A stretch of 64,000 nucleotides of DNA from Rhodococcus sp. IEGM 1381 (GCF_030056795.1 NZ_JASHKQ010000008.1:1-64000); one strand, 5' to 3'. Positions 36,949 to 46,067 are shown, numbered from the stretch's first letter. Notes: generated by a model from the sequence alone, not told the origin. Numbers and translations are program-made.

Positions 36949-37514
36949 GTTTCCTCCTTTCCGTCGAGGTGGTCTCGTAGGGCTCGCATTGCGTAGAAGG
37001 TGCGGGTGCGCAGTGTTCGTACGGCAACCCCGGTCGCTTCGGACAGCTCCGCGTAGGTGCTGCCGCTCAGGTGCACTGCGACGACGACCTGCCGATGCTC
37101 GGGGGAGAGCAGGGCCAGCGCGGCGATGATGCGGAGCCGTTCGTCGACATCGGGGCTGGTGTCGCGCGTGACCCCGCCCGACCCCCGATCGATGTCCTCG
37201 ATCCGGTCCGAGGCCGGCATCGGCATCCTCGTCAGCGATCGCTGAACATCGACGATCACGTTGCGTTCGATGGCGAACAGCCACGTTCGCAGCGACCCGC
37301 GCCGCGGCTCGAATCGGGACCGCGCTCGCCATGCCCGAAAGAAGGTCTCCTGAACGCAATCCTCGGCCAGAGTTCTGTCGCGGAGAGCGTTGACGGCGAA
37401 CCCGAGCATGGCCGACGCGTGCTCGTCGTACGCGGCAGCGACGTCGAAGTCCAGTTCGATCACGCTCCCGATGCTCATGACAGTGGATACGTCGGTGGGC
37501 CCCCGGACGTTCAT
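36945..37514 (-). CDS. ECF-family RNA polymerase sigma factor
   Basis: A 189-residue sigma factor. Region 2 (AMLGFAVNALRDRTLAEDCVQETFFRAWR...LRTWLFAIERNVIVD) is at about 34-92 and region 4 (LALLSPEHRQVVVAVHLSGSTYAELSEATGVAVRTLRTRTFYAMRALR) at about 133-180. The start could instead be Met13. Divergent from the CHRD-sortase pair across 107 bp, where a GAAC-N17-CGTA element lies. Confidence 0.9.
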   Translation of the reverse strand: MNVRGPTDVSTVMSIGSVIELDFDVAAAYDEHASAMLGFAVNALRDRTLAEDCVQETFFRAWRARSRFEPRRGSLRTWLFAIERNVIVDVQRSLTRMPMPASDRIEDIDRGSGGVTRDTSPDVDERLRIIAALALLSPEHRQVVVAVHLSGSTYAELSEATGVAVRTLRTRTFYAMRALRDHLDGKEET

Positions 37515-37547
37515 ATCCAGGACTGAAATATTTGTTTACCGAGCTTT

Positions 37548-37572
37548 GAACATTCTGGCATCGGCGCTCGTA
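37548..37572 (+). promoter_or_regulatory. ECF-type promoter candidate for the CHRD-sortase operon
   Basis: GAAC (37548-37551), 17-base spacer, CGTA (37569-37572) matches the general GAAC/CGT layout of ECF-sigma promoters. It reads towards the CHRD gene, 50 bp upstream of its ATG, and lies next to an ECF sigma gene. Confidence 0.45.
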
Positions 37573-37621
37573 CACCTTCCACGGGCTCGCCTGCCCGATA
37601 CTCCCACGGAAGGCACACGAG

Positions 37622-38371
37622 ATGACCAGACGCTCGATCCCACGCCCGGCAATGTCGATCCGATCCACCGCCACAGCGCTCGTCGGTGGTACCGCGGCCC
37701 TGATGCTGTTCGCCGTTGCCCCGGCCGGTGCCGATACGCCTGTCGCCGAACCGGACTCCTTCACCAGCGCATTCACGGCCATGGCCACTCCCGAACAGGT
37801 GCTCAACGGTGAGGGCGTCGCCACTCCGGGGCAGCCCGGCGCGATGGGTACCTTCACGCTGCGCATCAACTCCGACCTCGACATCGTCTGCTACGACATC
37901 ACTCTCGAAGGCGTGACCGGCGACTACATGAGCCCGGCCAAGACCGCCACGCACATCCACCAGGCGGCGGCAGGCGCAGCAGGACCTCCGCGTCTGGCAT
38001 TCCCGAACCCGACCCCCATCGGCGACGGCCCGCGTACCAGCAGCGGCTGCATGCAGGGACCGTTCACCACCGGCCTCACTCCGGCCGGTGCCACCGCCGA
38101 CAGTGGTACCGGATTCACCCTCGATCAGATCGAAGCCGATCCCGCGGCCTTCGCCGCCGACACCCACACCGTCGACTTCGCGGCGGGAGCGGTGCGCGGC
38201 CAGCTCACCCAGATTCCGGTCGGGTCCGTTGCGACCGGTGGCGGTGGGTCGGCGCTGGCGGCGTCCGACTCGGCGTCGAGCTCGGTGCTGCCCGTCGTCG
38301 GCGCGGTGGCTCTGGGTGCGATGGTCGTCGCGGGCGTGACGTTCGCGGCTCGACGCGAGGTGCGGAGCTGA
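37622..38371 (+). CDS. CHRD-domain surface protein with LPxxG-like sorting tail
   Basis: A 249-residue exported protein. A signal peptide (about 1-35) is followed by a CHRD domain (about 45-195; repeated features such as GTFTLRINSDLDIVCYDITLEG and ATHIHQAAAG). A Ser/Ala linker and a C-terminal tail follow: LPVVG (223-227), a hydrophobic helix, then RREVRS. This is the layout of a sortase substrate, although position four is Val rather than Thr. A class F sortase is the next gene, with overlapping stop and start. Confidence 0.82.
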   Translation: MTRRSIPRPAMSIRSTATALVGGTAALMLFAVAPAGADTPVAEPDSFTSAFTAMATPEQVLNGEGVATPGQPGAMGTFTLRINSDLDIVCYDITLEGVTGDYMSPAKTATHIHQAAAGAAGPPRLAFPNPTPIGDGPRTSSGCMQGPFTTGLTPAGATADSGTGFTLDQIEADPAAFAADTHTVDFAAGAVRGQLTQIPVGSVATGGGGSALAASDSASSSVLPVVGAVALGAMVVAGVTFAARREVRS

Positions 38372-38964
38372 GATATTCGGTCCTGATCGCGGCCGCGGCC
38401 GCGGCTTTGGTGGTGGTGGGCTGTTCCCCGCCACCACCAACGCCACCGGTGCCGGCCGCCCCCGTGTCCTCGCAGCCGTCGTCGGGCGCTGCCCCGACTG
38501 CGCCTGCCGTGGACTCGGTCAGACCGGCCCCGACGCGGGTGAGCGCCGTGGACATCGGTCTCGACGAGCCGTTGATCGGCCTGGGTCTCACCGAATCGGG
38601 GGAGATGCAGGTGCCCACCGACTACGACGACGTCGGATGGTTCACCGGAGGTGGCAGACCCGGCGCGATCGGAAGTCCGACGGTGATAGCCGGGCACGTC
38701 GACTCGACGACCGGTCCCGCGGTGTTCGATCGTCTGTCGGAACTCGGAACCGGCGATGTCGTCGCGGTCGAGGACGAGGCGGGTGGTCGAGCCGAGTACC
38801 GCATCGACGAGATCGGTGACTACGGCAAAGTCGAGTTCCCGACGGCGCTGGTCTTCGGGGCGGTGCCTGCCGACGAGATCCGGCTCATCACCTGTTCGGG
38901 TGACTTCGATGCAGCCGTGGGCAGCTACGAGCGCAACCTGGTTCTCTACGGGGTGCGCATATGA
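38368..38964 (+). CDS. Class F sortase, probable lipoprotein, possible CTG start
   Basis: A sortase with the full catalytic triad: His in IAGHVDS (His110), Cys in LITCSG (Cys176) and Arg in YERN (Arg189), counted from CTG 38368. The family core LGLTESGEMQVPTDYDDVGWFTGGG is class F. CTG 38368 overlaps the CHRD stop (CTGA), has GAGG seven bases upstream, and gives a lipoprotein signal ending VVVGC (Cys19). The alternative TTG 38407 would leave no signal peptide. It probably attaches the CHRD protein to the envelope. Confidence 0.82.
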   Translation: MRYSVLIAAAAAALVVVGCSPPPPTPPVPAAPVSSQPSSGAAPTAPAVDSVRPAPTRVSAVDIGLDEPLIGLGLTESGEMQVPTDYDDVGWFTGGGRPGAIGSPTVIAGHVDSTTGPAVFDRLSELGTGDVVAVEDEAGGRAEYRIDEIGDYGKVEFPTALVFGAVPADEIRLITCSGDFDAAVGSYERNLVLYGVRI

Positions 38965-38984
38965 CAGTGCGAACGGCGAACGTT

Positions 38985-39014
38985 TTGGAGTTGACGCCGA
39001 ACGTGTTGTAACCT
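38985..39014 (+). promoter_or_regulatory. rplJ-rplL promoter
   Basis: TTGGAG (38985-38990), 18-base spacer, TAACCT (39009-39014). It lies about 290 bases upstream of the rplJ ATG, leaving a long transcribed leader. Confidence 0.5.
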
Positions 39015-39049
39015 GGTCGACGGTTCGGATCACGAGTGCTTGCACTGGT

Positions 39050-39300
39050 GCCCTGACCGCCCAATCAAGTTCTACCCAAGACCGTTGGTCACCGCCTTCT
39101 CGAAGGATTCACTTCCGGGAGTTGCGCGGTTGAAGGTCCGAGATCGCTTCGGACGGCCCACGCAGGAGAACGAGGTAGGGAACCTGTATGCAGTCCTCGC
39201 GGCTGCCCGCTCGTTCACGCCCCGTGTGCTTCTTGCGCCGGGGCGTTCGTCGTTTTCCGGCCCTCTCGCGATCGACACAACTTCCCACGAGAGGAGGCGA
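39050..39300 (+). ncRNA. Ribosomal protein L10 leader (autoregulatory)
   Basis: The 290-base leader of rplJ contains AAGACCGTTGGTCACCG, then AAGGTCCGAGATCGCTTCGGACGGCC and GGAGAACGAGGTAGG. This layout resembles the actinobacterial L10 leader that binds the L10-L12 complex to repress translation. No ORF fits this stretch. Boundaries are approximate; recognition is by eye. Confidence 0.6.
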
Positions 39301-39303
39301 AGT

Positions 39304-39885
39304 ATGGCAAAGCCCGAAAAGGTCTCAGCAGTATCGGAGATCACCGAACAGTTCAAGGGTTCGACGGCTGCCGTCGTCACGGAATACCGTGGCCTGTCGG
39401 TGTCCGGTCTGACTCAGCTCCGGCGTGCGCTCGGCGAAGGTGCCACGTACTCCGTCGCCAAGAACACCCTGGTCAAGCGCGCAGCAGCCGAGGCCGGCAT
39501 CACCGGCCTCGACGACTTGTTCGTCGGACCGACCGCCATTGCATTCATCAAGGGCGAGCCGGTCGACGCAGCGAAGGCCATCAAGGCCTTCGCGAAGGAC
39601 AACAAGGCCTTGATCGTCAAGGGCGGCTACATGGACGGCGCAACGCTGTCCGTGGACGAGATCAACAAGATCGCAGACCTCGAGTCGCGCGAAATCCTGT
39701 TGGCCAAGCTCGCCGGCGCCATGAAGGGCAACTTGTCGAAGGCTGCAGGCCTGTTCAACGCTCCCGCATCGCAGTTCGCGCGTTTGGCGTTCGCGTTGCA
39801 GGAGAAGAAGGCTGCCGGCGCACCCGCCGCAGCCGAGGCACCTGCAGAAGCAGAAGCACCGGCGGAAGCTCCCGCCGAAAGCTGA
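39304..39885 (+). CDS. rplJ: 50S ribosomal protein L10
   Basis: A 193-residue stalk-base protein starting [34 protein letters not shown] and [12 protein letters not shown] are canonical. The C-terminus is a long Ala/Glu/Pro tail. ATG 39304 is preceded by GAGAGGAGG. rplL follows 93 bp downstream. Confidence 0.97.
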   Translation: MAKPEKVSAVSEITEQFKGSTAAVVTEYRGLSVSGLTQLRRALGEGATYSVAKNTLVKRAAAEAGITGLDDLFVGPTAIAFIKGEPVDAAKAIKAFAKDNKALIVKGGYMDGATLSVDEINKIADLESREILLAKLAGAMKGNLSKAAGLFNAPASQFARLAFALQEKKAAGAPAAAEAPAEAEAPAEAPAES

Positions 39886-39978
39886 TCCGCTGGTATCGGC
39901 GAACAGCTCAGCTCCACACCATCACCGAACACCAGTCGCGGATCAGCGACCAGGTACTTACAGGAAGGACCCGCCACC

Positions 39979-40365
39979 ATGGCGAAGCTCAGCACCGAAG
40001 AATTGCTCGACCAGTTCAAGGAGCTCACCCTCCTCGAGCTCAGCGAGTTCGTGAAGGCATTCGAGGAGACCTTCGAGGTCACCGCAGCCGCTCCCGTCGC
40101 AGTTGCAGCAGCAGGCGCAGCCGGTGCTCCGGCTGAGGCTGCCGAGGAGCAGGACGAGTTCGACGTCGTCCTCGAGTCGGCCGGCGACAAGAAGATCCAG
40201 GTCATCAAGGTCGTCCGTGAGGTCGTCTCCGGCCTCGGCCTGAAGGAAGCCAAGGACCTCGTCGAGAGCGCTCCGAAGGCAATCCTGGAGAAGGTCGCCA
40301 AGGATGCAGCCGAGGCTGCCAAGGAGAAGCTGGAAGCTGCCGGCGCAAAGATCTCCGTCAAGTAA
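39979..40365 (+). CDS. rplL: 50S ribosomal protein L7/L12
   Basis: A 128-residue stalk protein. The N-terminal dimerisation part is [27 protein letters not shown], followed by an Ala-rich hinge and the C-terminal factor-binding domain ([26 protein letters not shown]). ATG 39979 is preceded by AGGAAGGA. A terminator follows. Confidence 0.97.
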   Translation: MAKLSTEELLDQFKELTLLELSEFVKAFEETFEVTAAAPVAVAAAGAAGAPAEAAEEQDEFDVVLESAGDKKIQVIKVVREVVSGLGLKEAKDLVESAPKAILEKVAKDAAEAAKEKLEAAGAKISVK

Positions 40366-40414
40366 GACCGCTTCGTTGCAGTCGTACTTCACGCTCTGAA
40401 ATCGAGCGAGTCGA

Positions 40415-40450
40415 GGGGTCGTTCCCACTTCGGTGGGGACGGCCCCTTTT
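40415..40450 (+). terminator. Terminator after rplL
   Basis: GGGGTCGTTCCCAC pairs with GTGGGGACGGCCCC around TTCG, followed by TTTT. A clear intrinsic terminator. Confidence 0.88.
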
Positions 40451-40599
40451 CGGTGTTTTCGGTGGCACCGGATGACTCGTCGTTGTGATCGGTCACGGAC
40501 TCCGCCGGATCGCGTGACACTCGCTCTGCGCCACTGTTTACTCGACCTCGCCGAAGTCCGAAGCGTTCCGAAGGGTTTCGGCCGTCATTGCTTGTGGCG

Positions 40600-40633
40600 T
40601 GTCACAGCTTTGTCGCGCAGGGACTTGTCACAG
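40600..40633. promoter_or_regulatory. Direct repeat TGTCACAG upstream of the mce operon
   Basis: TGTCACAG occurs at 40600-40607 and 40626-40633, 26 bases start to start, about 180-200 bp before mceG. A further weak inverted pair TGGGTT/AACCCA is at 40752-40773. The rest of the 365-bp gap after the rplL terminator has no gene. Possible activator or repressor sites. Confidence 0.35.
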
Positions 40634-40809
40634 TTCCGGCGAGTCGGCGACCGTGTCGCGTGAGATGAGCCACACTGATGCGAGCTCTACAGCCTGACTC
40701 GGGGAAGTTCTTACTGGGCGGTAAGCTCCTGTGTCGGAGCGGACACGTGCATGGGTTACAGTGACGCAACCCACATCTGGGTCGATGTGTACGAATTGTG
40801 GAGGTCAGC

Positions 40810-41985
40810 GTGGGAGTCGAGGTTTCGGTCGAAGGATTGACCAAGTCTTTCGGTGTACAGAAGATTTGGCAGGACGTGACATTGACGCTGCCGAAGGGTG
40901 AAGTCAGTGCTCTCCTCGGTCCGTCCGGTACCGGTAAGTCGGTCTTCCTGAAGTCGCTGATCGGTCTGCTGCGTCCCGAACAGGGCAAGATCTTCATCGA
41001 CGGAACCGACATCCTGCAGTGCTCCTCGCGTGAGCTCTACGAGATCCGCAAGCTCTTCGGGGTGCTGTTCCAGGACGGTGCCCTCTTCGGGTCGATGAAC
41101 CTCTACGACAATGTCGCGTTCCCGCTCCGCGAGCACACGAAGAAGTCCGAGTCCGACATCCGCAAGATCGTCATGGAGAAGTTGGAACTGACGGGTCTGC
41201 TCGGTGCCGAGGACAAGCTGCCCGGCGAGATTTCCGGCGGTATGCGCAAGCGCGCCGGACTCGCCCGCGCTCTGGTTCTCGATCCCGAGATCATCCTGGT
41301 CGACGAGCCGGACTCCGGCCTCGATCCCGTTCGTACCACCTACATTTCGCAGACCCTGATCGACATCAACGCCGAGATCGACGCCACGATCCTGATCGTG
41401 TCGCACAATATCAACCTCGCTCGGACGGTGCCCGACAACATCGGCATGCTCTTCCGTCGCCAGCTGGTCATGTTCGGCCCGCGTGAGGTGCTGCTGACGA
41501 GCGACGAGCCGGTGGTCAAGCAGTTCCTCAACGGAACGATGATCGGTCCGATCGGCATGTCGGAGGAGAAGGACGAGGCGCAGATGGCGCAGGAGCAGGC
41601 CATGGTCGACGCCGGGCACCACGCCGGTGGCGTCGACGACGTCGAAGGGATCGTCCCGCAGATGAAAGCCACCCCGGGTACTCCGGTGCGCCAAGCCGTC
41701 GGACGCAGGCAGGAACGCGTCCGCCAGATCATGCACACGCTGCCGCACAGTGCGCAGGTCGCGATCCAGGAAAGTCTCGACACCACCGACCCCGGTCAGC
41801 GGTACCCCGCGTACGCGGACCAGCAGCAGGGCTACGACCAGCAGGGCTACGACCAGCAGGGCTACGACCAGCAAGGTTACGACCAGCAGGGCTATGGCCA
41901 GCAAGGTTACGACCAGCAGGGTTACCGCGGGCAAAGTCATGACCAGCCGGGCTATCAAGCTCCGACACAGGGTCGGGGTCAATAG
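40810..41985 (+). CDS. mceG: MceG (Mkl) ATPase of the Mce transport system
   Basis: A 391-residue ABC ATPase. Walker A GPSGTGKS (37-44), signature [16 protein letters not shown] and Walker [13 protein letters not shown] are intact. GTG 40810 is preceded by GGAGG five bases upstream and matches the M. tuberculosis Mkl start (remembered); GTG 40798 is an alternative. The last 60 residues are a Gln/Gly/Tyr repeat tail. It powers import of sterols or other lipids by the YrbE/Mce complex encoded directly downstream. Confidence 0.93.
   Translation: MGVEVSVEGLTKSFGVQKIWQDVTLTLPKGEVSALLGPSGTGKSVFLKSLIGLLRPEQGKIFIDGTDILQCSSRELYEIRKLFGVLFQDGALFGSMNLYDNVAFPLREHTKKSESDIRKIVMEKLELTGLLGAEDKLPGEISGGMRKRAGLARALVLDPEIILVDEPDSGLDPVRTTYISQTLIDINAEIDATILIVSHNINLARTVPDNIGMLFRRQLVMFGPREVLLTSDEPVVKQFLNGTMIGPIGMSEEKDEAQMAQEQAMVDAGHHAGGVDDVEGIVPQMKATPGTPVRQAVGRRQERVRQIMHTLPHSAQVAIQESLDTTDPGQRYPAYADQQQGYDQQGYDQQGYDQQGYDQQGYGQQGYDQQGYRGQSHDQPGYQAPTQGRGQ
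41820..41955 (+). repeat. 15-bp tandem repeats encoding the MceG GYDQQ tail
   Basis: About seven to eight units of the form GGCTACGACCAGCAG, with synonymous and a few replacing changes, encode repeated Gly-Tyr-Asp-Gln-Gln. Synonymous differences show that the repeat is not a very recent expansion. Confidence 0.85.
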
Positions 41986-41990
41986 CAGAC

Positions 41991-42785
41991 ATGGGGGGAT
42001 CGAAGAAGTCCGCGTTCGCTCCGGCGAATGCCGCGCTGGCTCAAGCCGGCAATATCGTCGAACTGTTCGTCGAGGTGGTTCGGAACACCTTCCGTAGGCC
42101 GTTCCAGTTCCGTGAATTCATCGAGCAGGCCTGGTTCATCGCCAGCGTCACGATTCTGCCGACGGCGCTCGTAGCGATTCCGTTCGGCGCGGTCGTGTCG
42201 CTGCAGACCGGATCGCTCATCAAGCAGCTCGGCGCCGAGTCGTTCACCGGCGCGGCCAGCGTGCTCGCGGTCATTCAGCAGGGCAGTCCGATCGTGACCG
42301 CGCTGCTGGTGGCCGGTGCCGCCGGTTCTGCTGTCACGGCCGACCTCGGCTCGCGCACCATTCGCGAGGAGATCGACGCCATGCGGGTGCTGGGCATCGA
42401 CCCGGTGCATCGTCTCGTCGTTCCGCGAGTGCTCGCGATGATCCTCGTCGCGCTGTTGCTCAACGGTCTGGTCTCGGTCGTCGGCATCGCCGGCGGTTAC
42501 TTCTTCAACGTGATCCTCCAGGGCGGTACCCCCGGTGCGTACCTGGCATCCTTCGGGGCGCTGGCGCAGCTCCCGGATCTTTATGTCGCAGAAGCCAAAG
42601 CGGCGATCTTCGGACTCATCGCGGGCATCATCGCCTCCTACAAGGGGCTCAATCCCAATCCCGGACCGAAGGGCGTCGGCGAGGCAGTGAACCAGACGGT
42701 TGTCATCACGTTCCTGCTGCTCTTCTTCGCCAACCTCATCCTGACCCTGGTGTATCTCCAGGTCGTCCCAGCGAAGGGAGCGTAA
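41991..42785 (+). CDS. yrbEA: YrbE/MlaE-type Mce permease, first subunit
   Basis: A 264-residue integral membrane permease of the MlaE family with about five to six helices. The cytoplasmic coupling segment is GSRTIREEIDAMRVLGIDPVHRLVVPR (about 119-145). It is the channel partner of MceG. It starts at ATG 41991, 5 bp after mceG. Confidence 0.93.
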   Translation: MGGSKKSAFAPANAALAQAGNIVELFVEVVRNTFRRPFQFREFIEQAWFIASVTILPTALVAIPFGAVVSLQTGSLIKQLGAESFTGAASVLAVIQQGSPIVTALLVAGAAGSAVTADLGSRTIREEIDAMRVLGIDPVHRLVVPRVLAMILVALLLNGLVSVVGIAGGYFFNVILQGGTPGAYLASFGALAQLPDLYVAEAKAAIFGLIAGIIASYKGLNPNPGPKGVGEAVNQTVVITFLLLFFANLILTLVYLQVVPAKGA

Positions 42786-42790
42786 CCGCG

Positions 42791-43651
42791 ATGACGATCG
42801 CAAGAGGTCGCGGTGACCGCACGCTGATGCGCGTCAAGCGCGTCGGCAATGCCCCGCTCAACGTGCTCGACCGTGCAGGCGAGCAGATGTCGTTCTACCT
42901 GCGGGCCATCGGGTGGATTCCCAAGACCGCGGTGCACTACAAGAAGGAGGTGCTCCGCCTGCTGGCGGAGGTCACCTTCGGCAGCGGTGCGCTCGCCGTC
43001 ATCGGCGGAACCATCGGAGTGATCGTGATGATGTCCGGCTTCACCGGCATCGTCGTCGGTCTGCAGGGCTACGCCGCACTCGAGCAGCTCGGTAGCTCTG
43101 TGCTCACCGGCTTCCTGTCCGCGTACGTCAACACCCGTGAAATCGCGCCGATCGTCGCAGGACTGGCACTGTCGGCCACCGTCGGCTGTGGCTTCACGGC
43201 CCAGCTCGGTGCCATGCGGATCTCGGAGGAGATCGATGCCCTCGAGGTGATGGCAGTACCCAGCGTGCCGTTCCTGGTGACCACCCGCATGATCGCCGGC
43301 TTCGTGGCCGTCATTCCGCTCTACATCGTCGGACTGCTGGCGTCGTACGTCGCGTCCCGAGGGATCAGCACCATCTTCAACGGGCAGTCCACGGGGTCCT
43401 ACGACCACTACTTCAACCTCTTCCTACCTCCGGAAGACGTGCTGTATTCGTTCCTGAAGGTGCTGATATTCGCCTTCGTTCTGATCATGATCCACTGCTA
43501 TTACGGCTACCACGCCTCCGGCGGACCTGCCGGCGTCGGTGTGGCCGTAGGCCGTGCCGTTCGTACCGCGATCGTCACGATCGCGGTGCTGGACTTCTTC
43601 TTGAGCCTCGCCATCTGGGGCACGACCACCACAGTGAGGGTTGCGGGATGA
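42791..43651 (+). CDS. yrbEB: YrbE/MlaE-type Mce permease, second subunit
   Basis: A 286-residue MlaE-family permease. The coupling segment is GAMRISEEIDALEVMAVPSVPFLVTTR. It pairs with the preceding permease. It begins 5 bp after it and its stop overlaps the mceA start (ATGA). Confidence 0.93.
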   Translation: MTIARGRGDRTLMRVKRVGNAPLNVLDRAGEQMSFYLRAIGWIPKTAVHYKKEVLRLLAEVTFGSGALAVIGGTIGVIVMMSGFTGIVVGLQGYAALEQLGSSVLTGFLSAYVNTREIAPIVAGLALSATVGCGFTAQLGAMRISEEIDALEVMAVPSVPFLVTTRMIAGFVAVIPLYIVGLLASYVASRGISTIFNGQSTGSYDHYFNLFLPPEDVLYSFLKVLIFAFVLIMIHCYYGYHASGGPAGVGVAVGRAVRTAIVTIAVLDFFLSLAIWGTTTTVRVAG

Positions 43652-45003
43652 TCGACTCGCCGTCGCGACTGAAGCGAGTACTGCTCGGTTTGGCGTTCTT
43701 CCTGGTGCTCATCCTGTTCTTGGGATGGAGCATCACGTCCTACAACAAGACGTTCAAGTCGGTGGTGAACGTCAGCCTCGAAACCGACTCGGTCGGAAAC
43801 GCTCTGCCGATGAACGCGGATGTCAAGGTGCGCGGAATGATCGTCGGTGAGGTGCGCTCGGCGTCCACCGTCGACGGTGTGGTCACCTCTCGGCTCGCCA
43901 TCGACCCGGACAAGGCTCCATTGATTCCGTCCAACGTGACGGCGCGGTTGCTTCCCAAGACACTGTTCGGTGAGCGCTACGTCGCGCTGATCGTGCCCGA
44001 GACCGACTCTGCGTCGCCGATCACCGAGGGCACGGTCCTTCAGCAGGACACCAGTGGGAACGCCATCGAGGTCGGGCAATTGCTCGACGGCTTGCTTCCA
44101 CTGCTGCAGGCGATTCCGCCGCAGGATCTGGCGAACACCCTCGGATCTTTGGCGCAGGGCCTCAGCGGGCGCGGCGAGCAGCTCGGGACGACGATCGACA
44201 ATCTGACCAACATCGTGTCGGGTCTGAACACGGAGTTGCCGAACATCCAGCAGACCCTGGTCGGGCTCGCCGACTTCTCGCAGACCTACGCTGACGCTGC
44301 GCCCGAGTTGATCTCGGCGCTGGACAACCTGCGGACGACGGGCAACACCGTGGTCGAGCGGCAGTCCAGCCTCGAAACGCTGTACGGCTCGCTGACCTCG
44401 GCGTCCTACACAACCGCGGACTTCCTACAGACCAACTCCGAGAACCTGATCGGATTGGCCGCGAACTCTCGTGAAGCGCTCGAGCTGCTTGCCGAGTTCT
44501 CCCCGACGTTCGGCTGCACGTTCAGCCAGTTCGCCGAAGGTGCCAGGCGCGGCGCGGTCGTTCTCGGCGAGGGCGACGAGTACCCCGGCATCAACGTGTC
44601 TGCATCGTTCGTCAACCCGAAGGGCCGTTACTTGCCGAACCAGGACGAGCCGCGCTTGTTCGACGACCGCGGAGCCACGTGCTTCGAGCCTGCAGCACCG
44701 GGCGAGTTCTTTCCGCAGTATCCGGGCGGTTCGATCAACGACGGTTCCTACCAGGTGCCGACCCGCAACCCGGGCCCGCAGGTGATCGAAGGACAGGGAC
44801 CACCGAAGTCGGCTCAGAGCTCCATCGTTCCCGCCGTCTCCGCATCCGCGCAGCCGGCGAGCTACGAGGGCTCGGACTTCGAGCGTGACACTCTCGCCGT
44901 GATCTACGGACAGGCGAGTGGTGTTGCACCAGAAAGTATTCCGTCGTGGGCAGCCGCTATCGGCGCACCGGCACTGAGAGGAGTGGAGGTGACCGTGCCA
45001 TGA
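43648..45003 (+). CDS. mceA: Mce protein MceA
   Basis: A 451-residue exported protein. An N-terminal membrane anchor (about 10-30) precedes the MCE domain (about 35-125; VSLETDSVGNALPMNADVKVRGMIVGEV). A helical region and a Pro/Ser-rich tail follow. Mce subunits form a hollow needle that carries lipids across the cell envelope. The stop overlaps the next start. Confidence 0.92.
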   Translation: MIDSPSRLKRVLLGLAFFLVLILFLGWSITSYNKTFKSVVNVSLETDSVGNALPMNADVKVRGMIVGEVRSASTVDGVVTSRLAIDPDKAPLIPSNVTARLLPKTLFGERYVALIVPETDSASPITEGTVLQQDTSGNAIEVGQLLDGLLPLLQAIPPQDLANTLGSLAQGLSGRGEQLGTTIDNLTNIVSGLNTELPNIQQTLVGLADFSQTYADAAPELISALDNLRTTGNTVVERQSSLETLYGSLTSASYTTADFLQTNSENLIGLAANSREALELLAEFSPTFGCTFSQFAEGARRGAVVLGEGDEYPGINVSASFVNPKGRYLPNQDEPRLFDDRGATCFEPAAPGEFFPQYPGGSINDGSYQVPTRNPGPQVIEGQGPPKSAQSSIVPAVSASAQPASYEGSDFERDTLAVIYGQASGVAPESIPSWAAAIGAPALRGVEVTVP

Positions 45004-46067
45004 GAGGCCTTCTCGCGCCGATCATCAAGTTGGTCGTGTTCGCCGTGATCACGATCATTGCTACGGCCACCCTTGCCTTCACCATCGCCAATTCCAGTGG
45101 CGGCGGGGGCACCAAGTTCTCCGCGGTGTTCACCGACGTCACCTCACTCAACGAGGGCGACGAGATTCGGATCGCGGGCGTTCGCGTCGGCCAGGTCGAC
45201 AAAATCGAAATCGCCAACGAGCGCGAAGCGAAAGTGGACTTCACACTGAGCAGTCGCGAGTGGCTCCCGGCCAGCTCGACGGCGACCATCCGGTTCCGGA
45301 ACCTGGTGGGCCAGCGCTACATCGCCATCGAGCAGGGCTCGGGGGACCAGGGCCAGAAGATCAACGAAGGTGCCACCATTCCGTTGGAGCGGACCAAGCC
45401 TGCGGTGAATCTGACCACGCTGTTCGACGGCTTCCGGCCGCTGTTCACCACGCTCAGCGCCGACGACGTCAACAAGCTGTCCTACCAGATCATTCAGGTG
45501 TTCCAGGGGGAGTCGGGCACCATCAACGAACTGGTCACCAACACGGCGACCCTGACGAACACCGTCGCCGACAAGGATCAGGTCATCGGCCAGGTCATCA
45601 CCAACCTCAACAACGTGCTGGCGACGGTCAACCAGAACGACGGTCAGCTCGACAGCTTGATCGTCAACACGCAGCAGCTCGTCTCGGGCCTGTCGGCCGA
45701 CCGCGACGTGGTCGGCTCCGCCGTCACCTCGCTAGCCGGTCTGACGAACGCCACCGCAGACCTGCTCGAGCCGACTCGGCCGTCGATCCAGGGATCGGTG
45801 ACCGCGTTGAACACGCTGACCGAGACCATCAACCGCCGAAGCGACGACGTGGACAAGGTCCTCGGCATTCTGCCCGTCAAACTCGACAAGCTCATTCGCA
45901 CGGCCCAGCAGGGATCTTGGTTCACGTTCTACCTCTGCGGCATCGACATCGTTGCCGGACCGGGGTATTCGCCGAACCTGAACTTGCCGACCGGGCTTCC
46001 GACCGTAAACCAGCCGCTGTACACGAACTCGGCAGAGCGTTGCAAAGCTGGGGGGATCAAACAATGA
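45000..46067 (+). CDS. mceB: Mce protein MceB
   Basis: A 355-residue Mce protein. N-terminal helix (about 5-25), MCE domain (FSAVFTDVTSLNEGDEIRIAGVRVGQV), long helical middle and a C-terminal Cys-containing segment. ATG 45000 overlaps the mceA stop and is preceded by GGAGG. Confidence 0.92.
   Translation: MRGLLAPIIKLVVFAVITIIATATLAFTIANSSGGGGTKFSAVFTDVTSLNEGDEIRIAGVRVGQVDKIEIANEREAKVDFTLSSREWLPASSTATIRFRNLVGQRYIAIEQGSGDQGQKINEGATIPLERTKPAVNLTTLFDGFRPLFTTLSADDVNKLSYQIIQVFQGESGTINELVTNTATLTNTVADKDQVIGQVITNLNNVLATVNQNDGQLDSLIVNTQQLVSGLSADRDVVGSAVTSLAGLTNATADLLEPTRPSIQGSVTALNTLTETINRRSDDVDKVLGILPVKLDKLIRTAQQGSWFTFYLCGIDIVAGPGYSPNLNLPTGLPTVNQPLYTNSAERCKAGGIKQ

Noticed and set aside
41820-41955. 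CRISPR-like repeat array
   Set aside because: The 15-bp repeats are in frame, have no spacers and encode a protein tail.
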